Source of the DNA: Nanobdellota archaeon
Lineage (GTDB): Archaea > Nanobdellota > Nanobdellia > SCGC-AAA011-G17 > GW2011-AR17
Reading direction: 5' to 3'
DNA: 43,248 bases
NCBI GenBank assembly: GCA_018830945.1
Contig: JAHJRD010000089.1
Coordinates: 1 to 43,248, forward strand
The notes below the pieces were generated by a model. That model was not told the DNA's origin. It made no database searches and saw nothing but the letters and a program-made list of their open reading frames with translations. This document shows positions 17,133 through 27,557 of this stretch, piece by piece. The first letter of the stretch is position 1, and the number at the start of each line of letters is the position of its first letter. The translations under genes were made by a program, and so were the position numbers.

Positions 17133-20100
17133 ATGAAGAGGCGGCTTTTTTGGGTTTTTGGGGTTGTTTTGATAGCCTTGTTTCTGCCGCTGATGTTTGC
17201 AGTTGAAGATGCATACGAGCCGGATAATGTATGGGGCAATGCAACTACAATAGTGACAAACGGCAGCAGGCAAACACATACCTTTGATGTTTCAGGGGAT
17301 GTAGATTATGTAAATTTCTCAGCTGTTGCAGGAGTCCAGTATGTGATTGAAACATACAGGCAAGGTGCAGTCGATACGCAAATTACCCTTTACAGCACAG
17401 ACGGCACTACGAGGCTGGATTCAAATGATGATATAGAAGATGGGTACCAGCAAAATTCAAGGATAGTTCTTGATGCAACTGCAGACGGCACTTATTATTT
17501 TAATATAAGCGACTATAATAGTTCCCAGACCGGCACTTATGAAGTAAGCGTTCTTGAGCAAGGCAGGATGATTCCTTCTCTTGTAAGCCATACGGCAAAT
17601 GCAAATGTCACAAAAAACAAGGTGTTTGAATTTACAACATCAGTGCAGTGTTTGTCTGCTGACTGCTATAATGTTACAGCAACTTTAGATCCTGAGCCAT
17701 TTGCTGTTATTCCTTCCCTTAATGAAAGGGCGCAAAAAATAAAGCCAAAAATCCAAAAGCCTGGAAAAGCAGAAACCGAAGTTTATTCAATGCTTGAAGA
17801 GCAGGAAAAGGTTAGCGTTATTGTTATTATGAAGCAGAAAGATGTTAAAGCGAAAGGAAAAAAGGCGGCTTTAAGCTATTCTGCTTTTGGTGAATTATTA
17901 AACAAGGGTTTTGAGAAGAAGCATGAATATGTTACATTTAACGGCTTTTCCGGGAAAGTTACTAAAGAAGCTTTGGCTGAGCTTGAGAATAATCCGGATG
18001 TTGAGGCGATTTATTATGACAGGGAAGTACACATAATGGCTGAACAGCCTAATATGCTGCAGATAAATGCGGACGATGCTTGGGCAATGCAGGTTGATGG
18101 CGTTAATATTACCGGTGCTGATGAAACAATCTGTATTATAGACACAGGCATTAATTATTCGCATGCTGATTTTGGGAGCTGCGTAAAAACTTCAGATAAT
18201 ATTAATGATGGATGGTGCCCTAAGGTGATCGGCGGGTATACTTCTTTGAATCAAGGTGCAACAGAAAATTCAAATCCTTATGATGACCATAATTATTTAG
18301 GAAGTCAAGGGCATGGCACCCATGTTGCAGGAATTGCAGCTTCACAAAGTGTTGGTTATCAAGGAGTTGCGCCCAATGCAAAAATTGTTGCGATTAAGGC
18401 GTTAGACAATACGGGGTCAGGATATACTTCTGATATAGATGCTGGCATCGATTGGTGCATTGCAAATGCTGTCAGGTTAAACATCACTTCAATTTCAATG
18501 TCTCTAGGGGGACGTTCTAATTATTCTTATTATTGCCCGAACGATGCGCTGAGAGTTCCTATAGATACAGCAATATTGGCGGGCATTCCTGTTTTTGTGG
18601 CTTCTGGAAATATAGGCTATTCAGATAAAATATCAACGCCCGCTTGCATTGAAAACGCAACTTCTGTAGGCGCTGTAAATGGTTTTGATATTATTACATA
18701 TAATAGGGCAAGAATATTGGATCTATTGGCGCCAGGGGTTTCAATAACTGCAACAGATTATGATGGCACTCATGTATCCATGTCAGGAACCTCCATGTCC
18801 ACACCTCACGCTGCGGCTTTAGCTTTATTGTTAAAGCAGTATGCAAAATTAAAATTCTCAAGAAACTTAACAGCTGAACAATTAAAGCATGCAATAACAG
18901 CAAACGGAAAGATGGTTTTTGACTCTTCGAGCAATTTGTCTTTCCCGAGGATAGATGCCCTGGCTTCAATAGACGGAAAGGGAATAATACCCACAACTGT
19001 GGGGGCAAAGCCGTTTTATTCCTTAACCCCCAATCCGCATAATGCTTCTTGTCTCTCACATATTGTACAAGGTGAAACGTGCAGCACTACATGGCAGGTG
19101 AATGTAACAGGTGATGCACATGATACTTTTGCTTTTTTTGTTATATATACAACTGATTACAAAAGAAATGATTCAGCGAAAGTGAACCTGACAATCAGCC
19201 TTGCGCTGCCTGTGTCTTTGAACAGCCCCTCAAACTCCCTGAATTCAAACAACCAGTCTCAAATCTTTAACTGCTCTGTCGCAAATGTAAATTCCCTTAC
19301 AAATATATCCCTTTACGGAAATTTCAATGGCACATGGCTTTTGAACTCAACTTCAAACATAAGCGGAACAGACAACAGCTCTGCATGGCAAATCAACATT
19401 CCTGACGGCAGCTTTGAATGGAACTGCTATGCCTGCAATGATGAAAGGTGTGACTTTGCATCTGCAAACTATTCTTTAGCAATTGACACAGCCATGCCCC
19501 AATTCACAAACCTAAGCTATCCTGCTGTGATTGAATTAGGGGATGAGCAGAGCATCAGCATAAACCTCACTGATGCGCACTTGACTTCAGGCAATATCTC
19601 ATATTCAGGCGCTAATTATACAATGCTTAATTCAACCTCAAATTTCAGCCATTCTTATACGCATGAGCAGAACGGAACCTTGAATTTCACAATATATGCT
19701 TTTGACGCAGCAGGAAACATGAATTCAACAGCAGGAAGCTTTTATGCAAATGACACAAGCAACGGCACAAGGATAAAGTCAGTGTATTTGGCATCTTCAA
19801 CATTAGCATTAGGAAGCAACCAGACAATCACTGCATACATCTACGATAAGTGGCAGCCTTTGAATGTTTATTTTGGCCATAACGGCACTAACATTACAAT
19901 GCCTAACAATACATTAACTAATTTCAGCTATTCATGGGTTGTTTCGCAGTGCGGGACTGTAACCTACAAGATATATGCAAACAATTCACAAGGAATAGCA
20001 AATACCACAACAGGAACATTCACTTCAAATAACTGCTGCGGCAACGGAGTATGCGACGGCAGCGATACATGCTCTTCATGCTCAGCTGACTGCGGCGCTT

Positions 20101-20807
20101 GTTCCACAACAACCTCTTCAGGAGGCGGAGGGGGCGGCGGAGGCGGCGGAAGCATATCAGCAGCCGCAAACACTGCAAGCATTGTTTTAAGCCGCATTTC
20201 TCCTTCAAATCCTGCAAAAGTATCCATTTCCAATTCTGAAATCCCTGTCAGCTCTATCAGGATAGATGTTGCAGCTGAAATAGCGCAGGCAAGGGTGCAG
20301 GTAACTGCATTGAAAGAGCAGCCTTCTTCTGTTAAAAGTCCAGAAAAGCCTGTATACAGGTATCTTGACATATCAACAGGGATAGATGCAAAAGACATTG
20401 TCAGTTCAGAGATTGTGTTTACAGCTGCAAGGGAATGGCTTTTGGAGAATGGCATATTGAAAGATAATGTTGTTCTTTTGCGCTTTAATGAAGGGGAATG
20501 GGTTGAAATGCCTACTTCTTACTTAATGTCAAAGGATAACCTGCATTATTATTCTGCTTCTGTTGGCGGATTTTCAGTGTTTGCAATATCTGTTAAAGAG
20601 AAGAAGATAGTTCCTGAGAAGAAGAAGGAAGAGCCCAAAGAGGAAGCGCCTGAAGTGTCTGGAATGGCTGTTATTGAAGAGCCTGAAGTGAAGATAGAGC
20701 CTTTCTACATAAAGCCTGCATTGCTTGTTTTGGGCATATTGTTCGGGCTTGCAATGGGCGCTGCGCTCTTCATGCACAGAAGGCACAGGAGAAGTTTGAA
20801 GAAATAG
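17133..20807 (+). CDS. Secreted subtilisin-like (S8) protease with PPC domain, Cys-rich CGNGVC motif and PGF-pre-PGF-like C-terminus
   Basis: IDTGINYSHADF (Asp), GHGTHVAGIAA (His), MSGTSMSTPHAAA (Ser); CCGNGVCDGSDTCSSCSADCGAC; Gly10 linker; WLLENGILKDNVVLLRFNEGEW...GGFSVFAIS. Confidence 0.93.
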   Translation: MKRRLFWVFGVVLIALFLPLMFAVEDAYEPDNVWGNATTIVTNGSRQTHTFDVSGDVDYVNFSAVAGVQYVIETYRQGAVDTQITLYSTDGTTRLDSNDDIEDGYQQNSRIVLDATADGTYYFNISDYNSSQTGTYEVSVLEQGRMIPSLVSHTANANVTKNKVFEFTTSVQCLSADCYNVTATLDPEPFAVIPSLNERAQKIKPKIQKPGKAETEVYSMLEEQEKVSVIVIMKQKDVKAKGKKAALSYSAFGELLNKGFEKKHEYVTFNGFSGKVTKEALAELENNPDVEAIYYDREVHIMAEQPNMLQINADDAWAMQVDGVNITGADETICIIDTGINYSHADFGSCVKTSDNINDGWCPKVIGGYTSLNQGATENSNPYDDHNYLGSQGHGTHVAGIAASQSVGYQGVAPNAKIVAIKALDNTGSGYTSDIDAGIDWCIANAVRLNITSISMSLGGRSNYSYYCPNDALRVPIDTAILAGIPVFVASGNIGYSDKISTPACIENATSVGAVNGFDIITYNRARILDLLAPGVSITATDYDGTHVSMSGTSMSTPHAAALALLLKQYAKLKFSRNLTAEQLKHAITANGKMVFDSSSNLSFPRIDALASIDGKGIIPTTVGAKPFYSLTPNPHNASCLSHIVQGETCSTTWQVNVTGDAHDTFAFFVIYTTDYKRNDSAKVNLTISLALPVSLNSPSNSLNSNNQSQIFNCSVANVNSLTNISLYGNFNGTWLLNSTSNISGTDNSSAWQINIPDGSFEWNCYACNDERCDFASANYSLAIDTAMPQFTNLSYPAVIELGDEQSISINLTDAHLTSGNISYSGANYTMLNSTSNFSHSYTHEQNGTLNFTIYAFDAAGNMNSTAGSFYANDTSNGTRIKSVYLASSTLALGSNQTITAYIYDKWQPLNVYFGHNGTNITMPNNTLTNFSYSWVVSQCGTVTYKIYANNSQGIANTTTGTFTSNNCCGNGVCDGSDTCSSCSADCGACSTTTSSGGGGGGGGGGSISAAANTASIVLSRISPSNPAKVSISNSEIPVSSIRIDVAAEIAQARVQVTALKEQPSSVKSPEKPVYRYLDISTGIDAKDIVSSEIVFTAAREWLLENGILKDNVVLLRFNEGEWVEMPTSYLMSKDNLHYYSASVGGFSVFAISVKEKKIVPEKKKEEPKEEAPEVSGMAVIEEPEVKIEPFYIKPALLVLGILFGLAMGAALFMHRRHRRSLKK

Positions 20808-20868
20808 GCAGAGAAGGAGCGCTTGAAGAATGTGCTTTTTTTGTTTTGAAACAGGATATTGCAAGAAG

Positions 20869-20884
20869 TGCAGCGAAGCTCGGC
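20869..20884 (-). terminator. Stop-proximal GCCGRGCTYCGCYGCA motif, copy 1
   Basis: Plus-strand TGCAGCGAAGCTCGGC, just 3' of the stop of 20888..21724. Confidence 0.45.
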
Positions 20885-20887
20885 TTT

Positions 20888-21724
20888 TTACTTGGAAAAT
20901 CCTTTCCACTCTTTAATCGCCCTGTCATACCTGTCCAAAGTTCCGGTATCCATCCACTGGCCTGCAAAGTTATAGCCGTATAATTTGCCTTCAGCAGCTA
21001 TCTTTGGAAAAACATCCTTTTCAACCATTGCAAAACCTTTCTTTGGCACATACTTTAAGACATCAGGCTCTAAAATATAAAGCCCTGCATTGATTAAATT
21101 AGACGGGGGCGCAGGCGGTTTTTCAATGAACTCAACAATTTTCTGCCCCTGCATGCGCGCAACGCCATAATTTGAAGGGTCTGGGACTGTTGTCAGTGCG
21201 ATTGTTGCCAGCGCATGGTTATTCTTGTGAAAAATGTACATGTCAGTCAAATCAATGTCTTTCAGCTCATCTGCATTGCACATCACAAACGGCTCTGTAA
21301 GGTATTTTCTTGCAAGGTTCAATGGCCCTGCAGTGCCTAACGGCTCTGTTTCCTCAATATAATGTATTGTAACTCCGAACCTTTCCCCATTCCCAAAATA
21401 TTCCTTGATTTGGCTGCCTTTGTATCCGATTGAGAGTATAATTTCATTAATGCCAAACTTCTTGAAAAGCTCTATCCCATACTGAAGTATTGGCTTTCCA
21501 TGCACAGGCAGTAATGGCTTTGGAATTTCATCAGTAATCGGCTTAAGCCTTGTTCCTTTGCCGCCTGCAAGTATCAGCCCTTTTCTTAAGGTGTTTGCGC
21601 CGATTGATTCGCGCAGGATGAGCTCAACAGCATGGCTTCTGTTCTTTATTGTAGAGCCGTTTATTCTTTTGTCAATCTGCTTAAGAATATTTGACTCAAT
21701 TGTTAATGTAACTCTCTCTTTCAT
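20888..21724 (-). CDS. Ribbon-helix-helix domain fused to NDP-sugar nucleotidyltransferase
   Basis: N-terminal VTLTIESNILKQIDKRI...RSHAVELILRE (RHH-like), then GLILAGGKGTRLKPITDEIPKPLLPVHGKPILQY. Confidence 0.88.
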   Translation of the reverse strand: MKERVTLTIESNILKQIDKRINGSTIKNRSHAVELILRESIGANTLRKGLILAGGKGTRLKPITDEIPKPLLPVHGKPILQYGIELFKKFGINEIILSIGYKGSQIKEYFGNGERFGVTIHYIEETEPLGTAGPLNLARKYLTEPFVMCNADELKDIDLTDMYIFHKNNHALATIALTTVPDPSNYGVARMQGQKIVEFIEKPPAPPSNLINAGLYILEPDVLKYVPKKGFAMVEKDVFPKIAAEGKLYGYNFAGQWMDTGTLDRYDRAIKEWKGFSK

Positions 21725-21836
21725 AAGAACAGAAGTAAGATATTGTCATATATAAATGTTTTGATTCATCATACTATTTGCTTCATTAAAAACATAAAGT
21801 ATAAAAGGAAAAAGAATATCAGAGTTATGAGTAAAA

Positions 21837-23024
21837 ATGAGGCTTAAATACGCGGCAGCAGCAATTGCAGCGGCGTTTTCTATGAATCCAATGGTTGCAG
21901 CTGACAACAATACTCCACAAATATCTTTTTGTAAAGAACCCTTGCCAAGCAGTACAACAGAATCTCCTGCCAGCGAGCCAGTGGCAAGTATTGTGCAACT
22001 GGCAGCGGAAAATCCTTTCAACAGCCAGCCTTCATCAAATATGGGCTGTGAAGAAACACAGACATTTACATTTTACGGCAGCACATTTCATGCATGCAAG
22101 GATGATGTGAACCAGCAGCTTCTTAATACTTTTACATTAATAGGAAAAATCAAGCAATATGAGAAAGAGGTTCTTGGGCTTGAAGAAACCCTCAACTACC
22201 TTGAGTACAGGAGCAACAGGCCTGGAATGGAGCCGACAACTGTTTACCTTCTCTCCATTGTTCCAGAAAACGATACTGCGCTTGATGCTGTTGTTGTGGG
22301 CATTGCCACTGACAGGGAATATAGGGAGCCATTGACAGTCGCAACAAGGCTGAATTCAACTGTGGATGATTTGCTTGATGAGGAAGCTTATTACAGGGCG
22401 CAAGGTTACGATGTATACAGGCGCGCAACATCTAACTTTGGTTTAGGATGTTATCTTACTCCTGAGCTTATGCAAAGAGCCACTGAGGCAATCATTGCTG
22501 TTGTACTGGAAGAGGACTTTCATTCCAATGTAAGGAAAAACTGGCATAAGTATCCGAAGCCTGATGTTGAAGAATCCACTGCAAATCTTGTAAGCCATGC
22601 CGGCGCTGTTGAGATTGTGAGCCAATATATTGGTGAAGATACTGAAATTTACAGGAGTGCTGTAAAGGCGCTTGAGGATTATAAGCGCTTTTCACTGTTT
22701 GTGGTAGACGCATATAATGACTATGAGGCAATATTAACTGGAGGGCATGCTGATGAAGAAAGGCAGCGATTAACAGATGAGCTTTTTGAGAGGGTGAAAA
22801 AAACCTGGCCAAGCATTACAAATCCGGCTGCATTGTCAGACCGCCTGCCTTACACAAGGCTGTTCCCTCTTGCTTATGCTGTGTATGAGCATCAGGATAA
22901 CGTGAGAGCTTTTGTTGATTTAATGAAAGAGATGCCTGACAGCGAATACTCGGCAATAGGATACATGGAAAAGTATTGCAACGGCTGCAGCTATTCTCCG
23001 CTGACAAGGCATGTGATAGAGTAA
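21837..23024 (+). CDS. Secreted zincin-like paralog of 15854..16999 with degenerate active site
   Basis: Shared CE..tF...G..F.AC..D, DEEAYYRAQGYDVYRR, EES.A.LV..AG; EEDFH at 22509-22523 replaces HEDWH. Confidence 0.65.
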   Translation: MRLKYAAAAIAAAFSMNPMVAADNNTPQISFCKEPLPSSTTESPASEPVASIVQLAAENPFNSQPSSNMGCEETQTFTFYGSTFHACKDDVNQQLLNTFTLIGKIKQYEKEVLGLEETLNYLEYRSNRPGMEPTTVYLLSIVPENDTALDAVVVGIATDREYREPLTVATRLNSTVDDLLDEEAYYRAQGYDVYRRATSNFGLGCYLTPELMQRATEAIIAVVLEEDFHSNVRKNWHKYPKPDVEESTANLVSHAGAVEIVSQYIGEDTEIYRSAVKALEDYKRFSLFVVDAYNDYEAILTGGHADEERQRLTDELFERVKKTWPSITNPAALSDRLPYTRLFPLAYAVYEHQDNVRAFVDLMKEMPDSEYSAIGYMEKYCNGCSYSPLTRHVIE

Positions 23025-23948
23025 TCAGTCAAAAAGAATTCTTGTATTGCCATTATACACTTCCCTATAAATATCTTCGCCGTGCCTTTCCTCTGCAAGG
23101 CGGAAAAGGCAGTAGCCCATTCCCATAAGGCATTTTTTATAGTCTTTCGGCATTTTTTCCTTATCAAGCTTTTGCGCTATTTGAGCAAATTCTGTCCTGT
23201 GTATCTTCAGGCATTCAATGCCTTTTTTCAATTGTTTTCTTGCTTTATTCAGCGCAATTGCATGCTCGCCTTCGTCTTCCCTTAACATTAATCTTCCTGC
23301 AACGCTTTCTGCAAACCCATTCTCAAAAGGCAAATAAGCCATAGGCTCCCTTCTTATCCTTTCAACGCTTGCAGCTCTTGTATATTCCCGCAAAAGCATA
23401 TGCTTGAAGAGGTTGCGCCTTGAGCGCAGTCCTATAATCGTATTTCGTTCATGATTATATTCGCCATAAGCATAAAGCGAACTGCCGAACAATGCCTTGC
23501 TTGTGCTTATGCCAAGCCAGACTATTCCGGCAAGAAGTGTCACCTGCCCCAAGGCTGTAACGAAGGGCGGCATGTTTTGTAAAAATGGTATATTGGGCGG
23601 GTAAGAATGCATTGCCCCTATGCCAGCCAGAAACCCGGTTGCCAGAACCATCTGGTGGTACCCAAACAGGAAGCTTTTTGCGTATAGCGACGGATTATAT
23701 TTGCCGGCATCCAGTGAAAAGAAACTGTCAACACTTTGCTTTGCTTCTTTTAATATTTCTTCCACGCCTGCTTTCTTTACCTTTGTTCCGGCATTGCCCC
23801 AAAAAGGAAGCTTTCCCCTTGCTTCTGTGTCTGTTTTTAATATTGCTTCTAAAGAGGCACGGTTATCCCTTTCAGAAAGATACCTATAAATCTCCTCTGC
23901 TCTCACTCCTGCGATAAATCCATAGTTTTTTTGTTCTTCCAATGCCAT
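23025..23948 (-). CDS. Membrane protein distantly resembling 26023..26823, HExxH position degenerate
   Basis: Two TM helices; LLREYTRAASVERIRREPMAYLPFENGFAES and C-terminal LFRLAEERHGEDIYREV. Confidence 0.55.
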   Translation of the reverse strand: MALEEQKNYGFIAGVRAEEIYRYLSERDNRASLEAILKTDTEARGKLPFWGNAGTKVKKAGVEEILKEAKQSVDSFFSLDAGKYNPSLYAKSFLFGYHQMVLATGFLAGIGAMHSYPPNIPFLQNMPPFVTALGQVTLLAGIVWLGISTSKALFGSSLYAYGEYNHERNTIIGLRSRRNLFKHMLLREYTRAASVERIRREPMAYLPFENGFAESVAGRLMLREDEGEHAIALNKARKQLKKGIECLKIHRTEFAQIAQKLDKEKMPKDYKKCLMGMGYCLFRLAEERHGEDIYREVYNGNTRILFD

Positions 23949-23975
23949 CCCTTCTTTTCCTAATTAAATAAAAAA

Positions 23976-25898
23976 CTATCTTCTCAGCAGCAGCTTGAGG
24001 AAAAACATTGCAAGGATTACCAATACCAAATCACCGGCAATCCAAAACATCCTCTGCTTGTCTGCAAACAGCCATTTTGTCAGGCTTCCTGTATCAACAA
24101 CTGTGTCTTCTGAAGCAGGCGCTCCCTCTTCAGGCAGCTGCACGTCAACGCTTGCCATTTGTGAGAAGATAAGCCCTTTTTCATCCCTTAAGTTAACCCT
24201 GAAATTGTGCACTCCTTCTGCAACATTGTCCTTTAGCTGCATGTAAATGTAGGCATGGTACTGCTCGCCTGCGCCGAGTGATGAAGGCGCTTCTGTTGCT
24301 GTTACTGTTGACCAGCCTGTGGCCTCTGTTACGTCAACAGTAAACGCAGCTGGCTTGCCTCCCTTGTTTTCAATAATTAAAGCCAATACAAACTTTTTCT
24401 TGCCAGGAGGAAGCACCATGTTCTCTTCTTCAATTGAAAGCATAAGCTTTGCCTCGCTCATCAGCTTTTTTGCCTCTGCATCGCACTTGCCTGCTGTCAA
24501 AAGTATTTCTTTTGAATCAGAATCGCTGTTCCCATAGTATACTGTCGCAGTAAGCTTCTCGCTGATTTCCTCAACATTTCCTATGGAAAACACGAACGTT
24601 TTAGTATGCTTGTTGCCGTTTTCATCATATGCATTTATATCAAAGTCATCTGATTCAATGTCAAGCCCGAATGCCTTTGCCTGCAGCCTGATATAAACAT
24701 TCTCCTGGTCCTCAAGCCCTGTGTTCTCAACCTCTACGGTTGCTGTGACTGTGTCTGTGCAGGTGGGGTTTGCATTGCTTACTTTTAATTCGCTTATTAC
24801 AACGCTCTCATCATCCCTCTCAAGCTCAACCTCAATCCTCTCATAATCGCAGTGCTCATCCTCGTCTCCAACCTTGTATGCCTTGACAAACAGGTAAAAC
24901 TCATCATCCTCATCAATGTCTTTTGAAGGCACTCTTAATGTCAATTCAAGTGTTTCAGAGTCTCCGTCATCAATGTATTCAGAGTCAGACACTGCAGATG
25001 CAATGTCCTTGTTCTCGTCAAGATTATATAATATGGCTTCAACAGCAACATTCAGCTTCCTGTTGTAATCATTGTCAACATTAACCTTGATTTCCATGTC
25101 TTCGCCAGGAGTGAAGCTGTCGCCATTGTCTGGCTTTTCAATGCTTATCCTTAAGTATCCGGCTCTTCCATCGCTGCATATTTCAGGCTGGACCTCAACC
25201 TCAAGAGGAACTGTCCTTTCAATGCCGTTTGCAAGAACATGGATTGTGCCTTCATAAGTGTCCAGGTCAACATGCCTTTCAATGTCTGCTGTGACTGTGA
25301 TATCAGCTGACTGCCCTGGCGCAAGGCTTGCTAATGATGAGAAGTCAAATATAATGCCGTCCAGGTCATCATCTGTGAATGTTCCTGTGTAGCTCAATGC
25401 AAATGATGTCAGAGTTGTACTGCCTGTGTTTCTTATTGTAAAGACAGCTGATTCAAGGTCATCTGCCTGGGCTTTTATGCTTACCTTGGATTGAGTTATT
25501 GAGAAGTCTGTTTTTGCATTGATTGTAACGCTGTAGGATTCTGTGTCTGTTTGGTTTCCGTTTCCTGCGGTTATTGTGCCTGTGTATGTTCCTGCAGCAA
25601 GGCTTGGAAGCGTTACTGAAAATGTTTTAATTGCTGTTGAGCCTGCATTAAGGTTTACTATCGGCTCTAATGAAGGGGCTGTGATTGAATTGCCGTTGTA
25701 TGTTAATGCAGTGCTTGTTAATGTTACTGAACTTATGTTTGTGTTGCCGCCATTGGAAACAGTAATATTAAGGCTTACTGTGTCGCCAGGGTTGCCTGAC
25801 GCAGTTGAAATGCCTGTTATGCCTATGTCTGCTGCTGCTGCGCATACTGAAAGCAGCAAAAGCGCTAAAACCATGGTTAATGCGAGTTTTATTTTCAT
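23976..25898 (-). CDS. Surface (S-layer-like) CARDB-repeat protein with C-terminal TM
   Basis: Signal peptide; Ig/CARDB repeats (GNPGDTVSLNITVSNGGNTNISSV; CTDTVTATVEVENTGLEDQENV); C-terminal TM. Confidence 0.8.
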   Translation of the reverse strand: MKIKLALTMVLALLLLSVCAAAADIGITGISTASGNPGDTVSLNITVSNGGNTNISSVTLTSTALTYNGNSITAPSLEPIVNLNAGSTAIKTFSVTLPSLAAGTYTGTITAGNGNQTDTESYSVTINAKTDFSITQSKVSIKAQADDLESAVFTIRNTGSTTLTSFALSYTGTFTDDDLDGIIFDFSSLASLAPGQSADITVTADIERHVDLDTYEGTIHVLANGIERTVPLEVEVQPEICSDGRAGYLRISIEKPDNGDSFTPGEDMEIKVNVDNDYNRKLNVAVEAILYNLDENKDIASAVSDSEYIDDGDSETLELTLRVPSKDIDEDDEFYLFVKAYKVGDEDEHCDYERIEVELERDDESVVISELKVSNANPTCTDTVTATVEVENTGLEDQENVYIRLQAKAFGLDIESDDFDINAYDENGNKHTKTFVFSIGNVEEISEKLTATVYYGNSDSDSKEILLTAGKCDAEAKKLMSEAKLMLSIEEENMVLPPGKKKFVLALIIENKGGKPAAFTVDVTEATGWSTVTATEAPSSLGAGEQYHAYIYMQLKDNVAEGVHNFRVNLRDEKGLIFSQMASVDVQLPEEGAPASEDTVVDTGSLTKWLFADKQRMFWIAGDLVLVILAMFFLKLLLRR

Positions 25899-26022
25899 TT
25901 TTTGCCCCCTATATATATATTGCCTCTAAAGGCTGTTATCTACTCTCTCTTTATAAATGTTTTGTAGAATTACGAGTATAGAGTAAAAGAAAAGCAAACA
26001 AGGATAAAAAGGCGGCTGGAAA

Positions 26023-26823
26023 TCAGGCTTTTCTGTGTTTTCGTTCAAGCATTTTAAGCAATACTTTTTCAGGCTTGTTCGACATTATGATTTCTCTGTA
26101 TACGCCTCTTCCATGCATTTTTTCAGCGAGAAGAAAAGCAGTTGTGCCTACAGCTGTGTCAGCAAGCCGCTGCCCTTCATTTCCCTGCCTGATTCCTGTT
26201 TCACGCAGCGCTATGTAATTGCCTGTTGCCTCTATCAGCGAGCTGTACACATACGCACAGGCTGCTCTATCTGCATTTTCAGTTCCTTCATCCAATGCAG
26301 TTATTGCTGCGCAGCCGTTTCCACATCCTTCTGCAAGGGGCCTGTTATAGAGCCATTTAAGCGGTTCTTTTGTGCAATACTCAACATGGTGGCTGTATTC
26401 ATGCGCAACAAGAAACGGCAGCGCTGCTGTCTCATTGCGTTTTGCTATTATTATACTGCCTTTGAACTGCTCATAAATCCCTTCTGCTTTTGAATCGGCA
26501 TATGCTATCTTTGGCAGCATTGTTTTACAGCCAAGCAAATCATCAACCCTGCCTGACATCCTGAGCAGCCAGTAATCAAGGCACCTTCTTCTGTTTCTGC
26601 CGCCTGTACAATCTTCAAGCTGTGACGAAAGCGAGCCAATGACTTCATCAACCATTGCAAGATTCTGCGGCGCTGAAAGCGCTTTCAAAATGCGGTTCCT
26701 TGCCTCAAACCCGGACTGCCTTACTTCTTCAAGCGCAGTGTCAAGCCTCATAGGAGAATTGCTTATTTCATCAATCCACAGCGCAAGCTTGTTATTTTTT
26801 ACAAGAAGATTTTTTTTGCTCAT
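26023..26823 (-). CDS. HEYSH zincin-like metallopeptidase
   Basis: LPFLVAHEYSHHVEYC at 26389-26403 followed by RPLAEGCGNG. Confidence 0.65.
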   Translation of the reverse strand: MSKKNLLVKNNKLALWIDEISNSPMRLDTALEEVRQSGFEARNRILKALSAPQNLAMVDEVIGSLSSQLEDCTGGRNRRRCLDYWLLRMSGRVDDLLGCKTMLPKIAYADSKAEGIYEQFKGSIIIAKRNETAALPFLVAHEYSHHVEYCTKEPLKWLYNRPLAEGCGNGCAAITALDEGTENADRAACAYVYSSLIEATGNYIALRETGIRQGNEGQRLADTAVGTTAFLLAEKMHGRGVYREIIMSNKPEKVLLKMLERKHRKA

Positions 26824-27557
26824 GCTCGCCTCCTTTCATAGCGCGCAAGGTACGGCCAGTCTTTGCAAGTGGAAACAAGCCTGAACCCATATGCAAAGTC
26901 ATCCAGCTCTTGTGTTTTTCTTGCAACAAGCTTACTGCCTGTATAAGTGATTATTTCAAATCCTGGAAGCGAGCCTGTTTTCCTTATCATGCTGAAAACA
27001 TTATTCTCCGGCAGATGCATAAACTGCATTCCGTTAAAGCACAGCACAGCGCCAATATTTGCCTGCGTTGCAGCATTAGAGAATACCCTCAGCGGATTCT
27101 TTGTCCAGAGAAGCGCGAAAACACATGTTACAATGTCTGGCTTTTCCTTAAATACAGCAGTTTCCATATTGCCTTGTATAAGGACAGGCGCATATTTTTC
27201 TGCTAGAAGCTCAAGGACATCCGGTGTTGTTTCCCCTATAGTGCTTGTGTCATTCGGCAGGGCGTCATATCCATATGTTCTCAGGCGCCTGCCAATCCCT
27301 TTTTCTTCCAAGTATTTCTTTCCTTCCCTTAATCCAATTCCGTGCCCGCATCCCAGGTCAACCCAGACAGCATGCCTCTGTCTCTGAACATAATCCATAA
27401 TAAGCCCTTCCATATTGGTTATATTGCCTTTCGGATTGTTTCCAAAAATCTTTGAATACTCAAAAAGCCCCCTGCCCCTGTCTGTCACATCCAGCCTGCC
27501 TTTTCCCTTTGGGTTTTTCCTTAGCTGAAGCTTTCTCTGCTCTTCTTCAAGCGTCAT
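26820..27557 (-). CDS. Class I SAM-dependent methyltransferase
   Basis: AVWVDLGCGHGIGLREG (motif I), DIVTCVFALLWTKNP, GAVLCFNGMQ. Confidence 0.75.
   Translation of the reverse strand: MTLEEEQRKLQLRKNPKGKGRLDVTDRGRGLFEYSKIFGNNPKGNITNMEGLIMDYVQRQRHAVWVDLGCGHGIGLREGKKYLEEKGIGRRLRTYGYDALPNDTSTIGETTPDVLELLAEKYAPVLIQGNMETAVFKEKPDIVTCVFALLWTKNPLRVFSNAATQANIGAVLCFNGMQFMHLPENNVFSMIRKTGSLPGFEIITYTGSKLVARKTQELDDFAYGFRLVSTCKDWPYLARYERRRA

Noticed and set aside
20118-20153. GGN-rich run encoding Gly10, as a possible frameshift or repeat-expansion site
   Set aside because: In frame with the surrounding subtilase domains; mixed codons; best read as a flexible linker.
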